From Methanobacterium formicicum DSM 3637 (lineage in GTDB: Archaea; Methanobacteriota; Methanobacteria; Methanobacteriales; Methanobacteriaceae), in NCBI RefSeq assembly GCF_000302455.1, contig NZ_AMPO01000001.1:375001-439000 (forward strand): DNA of 64,000 nucleotides. Reading direction: 5' to 3'. The notes under the pieces were generated by a model. It had not been told where the DNA came from and did no database searches. It was given only the letters and a program-made list of their open reading frames with translations. The position numbers and the translations under genes were made by a program. Position 1 is the stretch's first letter. The number at the start of each line of letters is the position of its first letter. Shown here one piece after another: positions 58,335 to 64,000 of this stretch.

Positions 58335-58570
58335 ATCACTACTAGTCTTTTTACCTCCCAGGTTATTAAAGATTTTAGGGAAATATCCAATAATGAACAA
58401 TATCAATTTATTCTAGATAATGGAAAATATTTAGATAATGGAAATTTAATCAATTAATTAATCCAATAATTAACCATCCTTAATCAAATCATTAATTAAT
58501 CATAATTCAAGATTTAAATTAATCATTATCAAAAGCATGCACTTTAAATAAAGAAACAGGAGTAATTAAC

Positions 58571-59203
58571 ATGTCAAAACTTTATCTGGTGGGGATCGGA
58601 CCGGGGTCTAGTGATTATTTAACTGCAGCAGCCATAAACACGGCAGGATCGGTTGATGTGCTTGTGGGGAGTCAGAGGGCTCTGGATCTGTTCCCAGGAT
58701 TTGAGGGGCAAACTCTTATTCTCAGGGCACGGAACATGGATGAAATGATGAAAAAATCAATTTATCTGGTTGATGAAGGTAAAAACGTGGCCATTCTCTC
58801 CACAGGCGATCCGGGATTTTCAGGAGTACTCAATCCAATATTAAAACTGCGTGATGACTTGGACTTGGAGGTAATTCCTGGAATTAGTTCCCTGCAACTT
58901 GCAGCTGCCAGACTACAAATACCCTGGGATCAGGTTAACCTGCTCACTCTTCATGGGAAAGGAAATTCCAAGATAATACTGGATTTCATGGATAATGGAA
59001 AACCAACCATTGTTTTACCCGACTTTAAGGTGGAAAAACTGGCGCAATTCCTCCTGGAAAATGGTGTTGACCAGGATAGAAAAGTTGCAGTGTGCGAAAG
59101 ACTCAGCTACCCAGATGAGAGAATAGTTAATGGAACTTTAAAAGAAATAGCAGCTATGGATTTCACTTATCTCTGTGTGGTAATCATCTATGAAACTTTT
59201 TAA
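58571..59203 (+). CDS. cbiE: cobalt-precorrin-7 (C5)-methyltransferase
   Basis: CbiE methylates C5 of cobalt-precorrin-7 in anaerobic cobamide synthesis. The 210-residue protein has the SAM-methyltransferase start LVGIGPGSSDYLTAAAINTA, the GDPGFSG motif and VIPGISSLQLAAARLQIPWDQV, all typical of CbiE. Its partner CbiT is not adjacent. AGGAG stands eight bases before the ATG. Other cobamide genes are not in this window. Confidence 0.93.
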   Translation: MSKLYLVGIGPGSSDYLTAAAINTAGSVDVLVGSQRALDLFPGFEGQTLILRARNMDEMMKKSIYLVDEGKNVAILSTGDPGFSGVLNPILKLRDDLDLEVIPGISSLQLAAARLQIPWDQVNLLTLHGKGNSKIILDFMDNGKPTIVLPDFKVEKLAQFLLENGVDQDRKVAVCERLSYPDERIVNGTLKEIAAMDFTYLCVVIIYETF

Positions 59204-59280
59204 TTTGCAGGATTAGTAATTTTACAGATAAGATATGTAAATTAAATATACTCTTAAATTAATTATAAACTCTTAATCTA

Positions 59281-59385
59281 AAAGTAAATCTAAGTTTCAT
59301 CTAGTAAACTTAGTTTCATCAAGTTAAACTTAGTTTTACCCATTAATCTTAATTTTATTCTAATAAACTTAGTTTTATCTAATAA
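59281..59385. repeat. degenerate ~22 bp tandem repeats downstream of the cupin gene
   Basis: About five units of the form TAAACTTAGTTT(C/T)ATC(T/A)A on the plus strand lie between cbiE and the convergent cupin gene and end at the cupin stop. Individual units differ by one to four bases. Confidence 0.7.
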
Positions 59386-59389
59386 AATC

Positions 59390-59758
59390 TCAATCTACAC
59401 ACAACTCTTCATCTTTTCCCTGCCATGGGGGTGTTACAACACATAGAAACTCTAAGTTGGATTTACCAATGTTTTCAATGAATTGCACAGATCCAGGCGG
59501 GATGTAAATTATCTCACCGGGTTCCACATTGGAAGATTCATCATTGATGTGAATTTTCCCACTACCCTTAGTGATGTAATAAATCTCCACAGAACTGTTC
59601 AGCTTATGAGGCAGGGAGGCCTTACCCTTCTCAAGGAGGGCATGGGCCACACTGCAACCCATTTCAATGTTTTCATTTTTAGGATGCAGGAGTTCACAGA
59701 GAACAGTTTCATCGGCTACCTGGAAATATTCACAATTTTTAATGGATTTTATCAACAT
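59390..59758 (-). CDS. cupin-domain protein
   Basis: The 122-residue single-domain cupin has AHALLEKGKASLPHKLNSSVEIYYITKGSGKIHINDE and PGEIIYIPPGSVQFIENIGKSNLEFLCVVTPPW, the two conserved cupin boxes. The first His of motif 1 and a Glu in SVEIYY are present; a full metal site cannot be confirmed. Its role is unknown. The ATG at 59758 follows GGTGATT; an earlier start lies inside the site. It reads towards cbiE, the two stops about 185 bp apart. Confidence 0.83.
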   Translation of the reverse strand: MLIKSIKNCEYFQVADETVLCELLHPKNENIEMGCSVAHALLEKGKASLPHKLNSSVEIYYITKGSGKIHINDESSNVEPGEIIYIPPGSVQFIENIGKSNLEFLCVVTPPWQGKDEELCVD

Positions 59759-59876
59759 TAAATCACCAACAGTTTCCAATGGCTTGGAAAACTTTTTTTA
59801 TTTTAATTGAACCTGTTTTATTAATCAAATTATCAAATCTATTTTTAATCATGCCTACTTTTAGTTAAATCTATTT

Positions 59877-60083
59877 TTAATCCGACATTATTTCAAAGAT
59901 CTTAAAGGCAATTACAGAACCGCAGATCCAGGAAAAGATTTTAATAGGTCCGGTGGGAGATTTTTCTCCTGTAAAATCAGCCAAAAGTCTGAAAATTAAT
60001 ACTATTGCTACGAACACCAGAAAAGCCACTAAAATACTGAGGATTCTTTTATTATCTATTTTACCACGACCCCTAGTTATTCT
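59877..60083 (-). other. open frame for a small membrane protein lacking a standard start codon
   Basis: A 68-codon frame between an upstream TAA (60084-60086) and stop 59877-59879 encodes GRGKIDNKRILSILVAFLVF, then RLLADFTGEKSPTGPIKI and SWICGSVIAFKIFEIMSD, a pattern of two hydrophobic helices joined by a short loop that looks like a real membrane protein. No ATG, GTG or TTG occurs before the first helix; the first in-frame GTG is inside it (60029). It could use a rare start, be a gene remnant, or be chance. Confidence 0.4.
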
Positions 60084-60100
60084 TTAAGGATATTGGTTGC

Positions 60101-60829
60101 TTATTCTTCTTTTTCTCCTTTTCCTTCTCTTTCTCCGTTTCCTGAAGCCAGAGTCTCCAAATCATCCAGCATTTCCAGTTCTCTTCCTTCCTTTTCTTCT
60201 TTTTTGATCAGAATTATTCCTATAGCAGCCCCCAGTATACCTCCCAAGGTGTCCACAAACAAATCTTCTATGGTGTCGGCCAGGGGGGATGCTACCATAG
60301 ACCCTTGGGTGAGTCCTGTGGGCAAATAATGTCCAATTAAAGGGTACAGGGCCTGATCATAGAAATATTCGGCCATTTCAAGACCGGCTCCCAAGCCCAT
60401 GGTAATCAAAACGATAAGTGCAAACATCACTCCTGTACTGGCCTGAAGCTTTCCCAAGGCGTAGAATGTGTAAATAATTACCATTCCTACCAGTCCAATG
60501 ATGAAGGATACTAGTAAATGCATGAATTTATCATAATAATGAACCCGGCTGTATAAACTATAAGCATCGGCCATAATCAACTCAAAGAAGACTACAATTA
60601 AAAAAAGTATCTCAATATCGATGGGAACCACACATATTCTGTTTTTGGTAAAAAACCATGGTGTTAACAGTATTACCAGTGCTAAAATTGCTAAAAAACC
60701 GAAAAAAACTTCTCCCAGAATGATCTGGTAAAGTGCATTAATCAGAATTATTAACCTTAAAAATAATCTCAAATATCTCTTCCAGGATGGTACTTTACTG
60801 AAATGGATGGGGCATGATTTTTTATACAT
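60101..60829 (-). CDS. YjdF/DUF2238-like integral membrane protein
   Basis: The 242-residue protein has six transmembrane helices and conserved SRVHYYDKFMHLLVSFIIGL and GLGAGLEMAEYFYDQ ... SPLADTIEDLFVDTLGGILGA, which match the DUF2238 (YjdF-like) pattern of buried Asp, His and Glu. A long acidic/basic C-terminal tail (EKEGRELEMLDDLETLASGN and onward) is cytoplasmic. Function unknown. ACCTGG-rich sequence precedes the start on the minus strand, and a weak ribosome site is possible (AGGTGATATTAAAATG). Confidence 0.78.
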   Translation of the reverse strand: MYKKSCPIHFSKVPSWKRYLRLFLRLIILINALYQIILGEVFFGFLAILALVILLTPWFFTKNRICVVPIDIEILFLIVVFFELIMADAYSLYSRVHYYDKFMHLLVSFIIGLVGMVIIYTFYALGKLQASTGVMFALIVLITMGLGAGLEMAEYFYDQALYPLIGHYLPTGLTQGSMVASPLADTIEDLFVDTLGGILGAAIGIILIKKEEKEGRELEMLDDLETLASGNGEREGKGEKEE

Positions 60830-61100
60830 TTTAATATCACCTGGAATAAGTCATATGGAACATTATATTCAATTTAATATCATTTTATTTCATTTAATAT
60901 AATTTAATTTAGTTTTAGTCTTACATATTAAAGAAATAGGAATGAAGTAGATTTATGGATTTTTATAAACTCATCCATCCAACTCATCACATACGTTTAA
61001 ATATGAGTACTCACTACACATTTTTAAACTCAGTTTTTCAAGGCTCAATTTTATCTTAAATTTCCCATGTTCACTTTAAAAAAACCATGTTCGAGGAACC

Positions 61101-61691
61101 ATGAAAAAACCCTTTGTAATGATTTTTATCACTTTAACAGCATTTTTGGCGTTAGTTCAACCAGTATCTGCATGGGCAGCTCCCAATCATTATGAAATTG
61201 CCGAGGAAGTATATTATTCTCTTCCTGCTGATGCACAGAATAACCTGGACCTTTCAAAAATGCTTGACGGTGCCGATGATCCAGATTATAAGTTTTTTGA
61301 CTACGAATATCACAGGTACCCTGCCAGTGAGGAAAAAATCAATTACTGGCTCCTGGAAGGCAGAGAATATTATCAGGAGGGAGATTATAAACAGGCCAGT
61401 TACTGTTTTGGGGTGGCAACCCATTACATTTCAGATAGTGTATGCCCTCCCCATTCAGGGAGTGGTCATTCCGGTTATGAACACACCAAATGCGAGTTAC
61501 AGGCCATGCTCCTAGAACCACACATCACTGATAAAACAGGAAACTGGGATAATGAATTAACTGCAGATAACCAGATGAGTGCTAATGCATGGGAGCAGTG
61601 GTTAAAAACAGATGATGATGAATATATTCAGGAATGCCTTAATAAAGCCGCTGATCTGTCTTATCAAGCTGTAAACAGTGCTGTTTCTTAA
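61101..61691 (+). CDS. secreted zinc-dependent phospholipase C-like protein
   Basis: The 196-residue protein has a signal peptide (PFVMIFITLTAFLALVQPVSA) directly followed by WAAPNH, then ordered metal-binding residues of the zinc phospholipase C/S1-P1 nuclease fold: NHYEIAEEV, DGADDPDYKFFDYEYHRY, GVATHYISDSVCPPHSGS and HSGYEHTKCELQAM. The N-terminal Trp after the signal peptide is the usual zinc ligand of mature enzymes. The substrate (phospholipid, nucleic acid or other) is unknown. GAGGAACC lies just before the ATG. Confidence 0.85.
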   Translation: MKKPFVMIFITLTAFLALVQPVSAWAAPNHYEIAEEVYYSLPADAQNNLDLSKMLDGADDPDYKFFDYEYHRYPASEEKINYWLLEGREYYQEGDYKQASYCFGVATHYISDSVCPPHSGSGHSGYEHTKCELQAMLLEPHITDKTGNWDNELTADNQMSANAWEQWLKTDDDEYIQECLNKAADLSYQAVNSAVS

Positions 61692-61713
61692 TTAGATTTT
61701 AAAATTAATCTAA
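61692..61713 (+). terminator. hairpin terminator of the phospholipase C-like gene
   Basis: TTAGATT and AATCTAA form a 7-bp stem around an 8-base AT loop right at the stop codon, followed by TTTTC. The rest of the spacer to 62066 contains no gene that I see. Confidence 0.45.
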
Positions 61714-61905
61714 ACTAATCTTTTCATATTTTCCGGGGTTTAAATTCACTAGGCAATGATGATACAAAGTGAATTGAGAATATTAACACTAAACTTTAAT
61801 AATTACTTAAAAAACAAAGATAACTGGATAATGCTGGTGCATAAGTTCAGAAACTCTATATATTTTGAAAGAGTATAATTTTTAACAGAGTATAACCAAA
61901 TATGC

Positions 61906-61919
61906 TTAGTACGTACTAA
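61906..61919. promoter_or_regulatory. 14-bp palindrome upstream of the tetR gene
   Basis: TTAGTACGTACTAA is a perfect palindrome about 150 bp upstream of the TetR-type gene. TetR repressors bind such palindromes; the link is inferred from position. Confidence 0.35.
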
Positions 61920-62066
61920 TTGAAATTTCTATTGTAACTCCTTTTTGGAATTATATCTATAGAAAATTACGTAAGATAACTTGAATTTTCAATATAGCTT
62001 GAATTTTCAAAAGATCTCAATGAATTCCAAATGAAATATTTCACTAGATTTAAGTTGATTTAATGG

Positions 62067-62625
62067 TTGCATGTGAACATGGTCAGTAAAACAGAACAGA
62101 AATTTTTAGACGTGGCTTTAGAAATATTTGCTGAAAAAGGATATAAGGGTGCTACAACTAGACTTATAGCACAAAAAGCGGGTTTCAGTGAATTAACTTT
62201 GTTTAGAAAATTCAAAACAAAAGAAAATCTTTTTAACAAGGTTTTAACTCAGAATGTAGCAAAAGTTAAGGAAGATTTAGCTAAATCACTTGCTGATAAT
62301 GTTTCTGACTCTCCTAATGTTTTTTTTAAGAACCTTAATAACTGATATGGCCAGAATTGCTGATGATAATTACGAATTTATTTTCCTGTCCAACACTCAA
62401 AAAACTGACAATATTGATCCTATGCGGGCAGAATTCGTTAAATATGTGGGTAAACATCTAGAAGAGAACCTTCCTGGTCGGGAAATAGATTACAAGGCAT
62501 TCGCGCTTTCCATATATTCTTACACATTCATGATCAGCAGAACCAAACATTATGAGCAGGGCTTTTTTAACTATGATGAAGCGCTTGAAGGATTCGTTAA
62601 GAACGCGTTGAAGCTTTTCAGCTAG
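62067..62625 (+). pseudogene. TetR-family regulator gene with a frameshift in a T8 run
   Basis: The N-terminal reading frame encodes the TetR helix-turn-helix (KTEQKFLDVALEIFAEKGYKGATTRLIAQKAGFSELTLFRKFKTKE) and ends at TGA 62343-62345 after SPNVFFKNLNN. The C-terminal ligand-binding part (ITDMARIADDNYEFIFLSN to FVKNALKLFS) continues in the +1-shifted frame to 62625. The shift lies at eight T's (62320-62327); with seven T's the two frames join as NVFLRTLITDMARIADD. This is a one-base expansion in a homopolymer: a sequencing error, a real mutation or slippage. Start ATG 62067 or 62079. Confidence 0.8.
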
Positions 62626-62795
62626 TTTTGAATTTTTCACCTAAATATTGAAATATCAATGGAAAAAAGAGTAATTAAGTGAACTTAAAGAATAATCAGG
62701 TGAAATGTAAAATAAGGGAAATAGGGTAATTAGGGATATTAATCAACGGGATATTAATAAAAAGAGAATTGTAGTTTAAATAATAAAGTAAAATT

Positions 62796-63773
<978 letters not shown>

Positions 63774-64000
63774 TATTGTGTGCCTCCATTATTTATTCTA
63801 GATCGCTATAATCCTAAAATAAATTTCAATACTAAACCTCAATCTTTCCAAGTTAAATAGTTTTTATTAGATTATGTTATTAAATTCTGTGAGCATATAA
63901 AAATTATGCAAAAAATCCATATTTAATAAAGACCCCAATATAAAAATAGTGAGAATATTTTAAAAATGTAGAGTTTTTTAAAATCCATGGGCTTCGAGGG
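63774..64000. other. right-edge spacer, no visible gene
   Basis: The stretch is AT-rich with no open frame of note. It contains the promoter of the arsA-like gene; the last bases (CCATGGGCTTCGAGGG) are too short to assign. Confidence 0.4.

Overview
The window looks like a chromosomal segment of a hydrogenotrophic methanogen of the order Methanobacteriales, probably Methanobacterium or a close relative. This rests on marker genes read from the sequence: CfbD of coenzyme F430 synthesis, thiol:fumarate reductase TfrA, O-phosphoseryl-tRNA synthetase SepS, fused Fae-Hps, CTP-dependent riboflavin kinase, Alba, a close MthK channel homologue, and archaeal TATA boxes with GGAGGTGAT-like ribosome binding sites. 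The DNA is AT-rich, especially between genes. I see no rRNA, CRISPR array, prophage, insertion sequence or integrase.

Layout. 0-6.2 kb: two tandem TMEM175-like channel genes, hisB overlapping a ferredoxin gene, an iron-sulfur flavoprotein and a 1155-residue multi-PAS histidine kinase. 6.3-16.1 kb: fae-hps, trpB2, a DUF1786 protein, a PHP-domain protein, a DUF63 protein, leuA, two tandem REC-PAS proteins and alba. 16.4-20.6 kb (minus strand): a PadR repressor with an ABC-2 exporter and an anchored beta-propeller protein. 20.7-29.5 kb: mixed genes (TIM-barrel isomerase, DUF362 ferredoxin protein, a third TMEM175, a soluble P-type-ATPase-like HAD protein, LysE exporter, ornithine-cyclodeaminase/alanine-dehydrogenase homologue, DUF1624, zinc-ribbon/thioredoxin membrane protein). 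29.8-38.5 kb: gatA, a CobB/CobQ-like protein with permuted domain order, ribB, ribK, sepS and tfrA. 38.7-46.3 kb: tRNA-Arg, HIT, PAP2, a pilin-like protein, an AIR-synthase-related protein, hisH, a nucleotidyltransferase-cupin fusion, cfbD and an anchored M14-like hydrolase. 46.4-56.6 kb: sfsA, an MthK-type channel, a Ser-rich anchored protein, a Na,K-ATPase-like P-type ATPase, and LemA with two DUF2207 proteins. 56.8-63.8 kb: tRNA-Gly, ychF, cbiE, cupin, a YjdF/DUF2238-like protein, a zinc phospholipase C-like protein, a frameshifted TetR gene and an ArsA/Get3 ATPase.

Most genes are housekeeping or methanogen core genes and are monocistronic or in two- or three-gene units. The clearest regulated unit is padR-ABC-propeller, with paired TGATATATC sites astride its predicted start point. 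Ion handling is well represented (three TMEM175 genes, MthK, a type IIC-like P-ATPase), as is signal transduction (one large kinase, two REC-PAS proteins sharing an insertion at the conserved lysine loop).

The most unusual feature is in the spacers. At least ten intergenic regions carry short tandem repeats (11-36 bp). Each locus has its own unit, and several are copies of the adjacent gene's 3' end including its stop codon. They are not CRISPR and not a dispersed repeat family. They suggest a local duplication process acting at gene ends.
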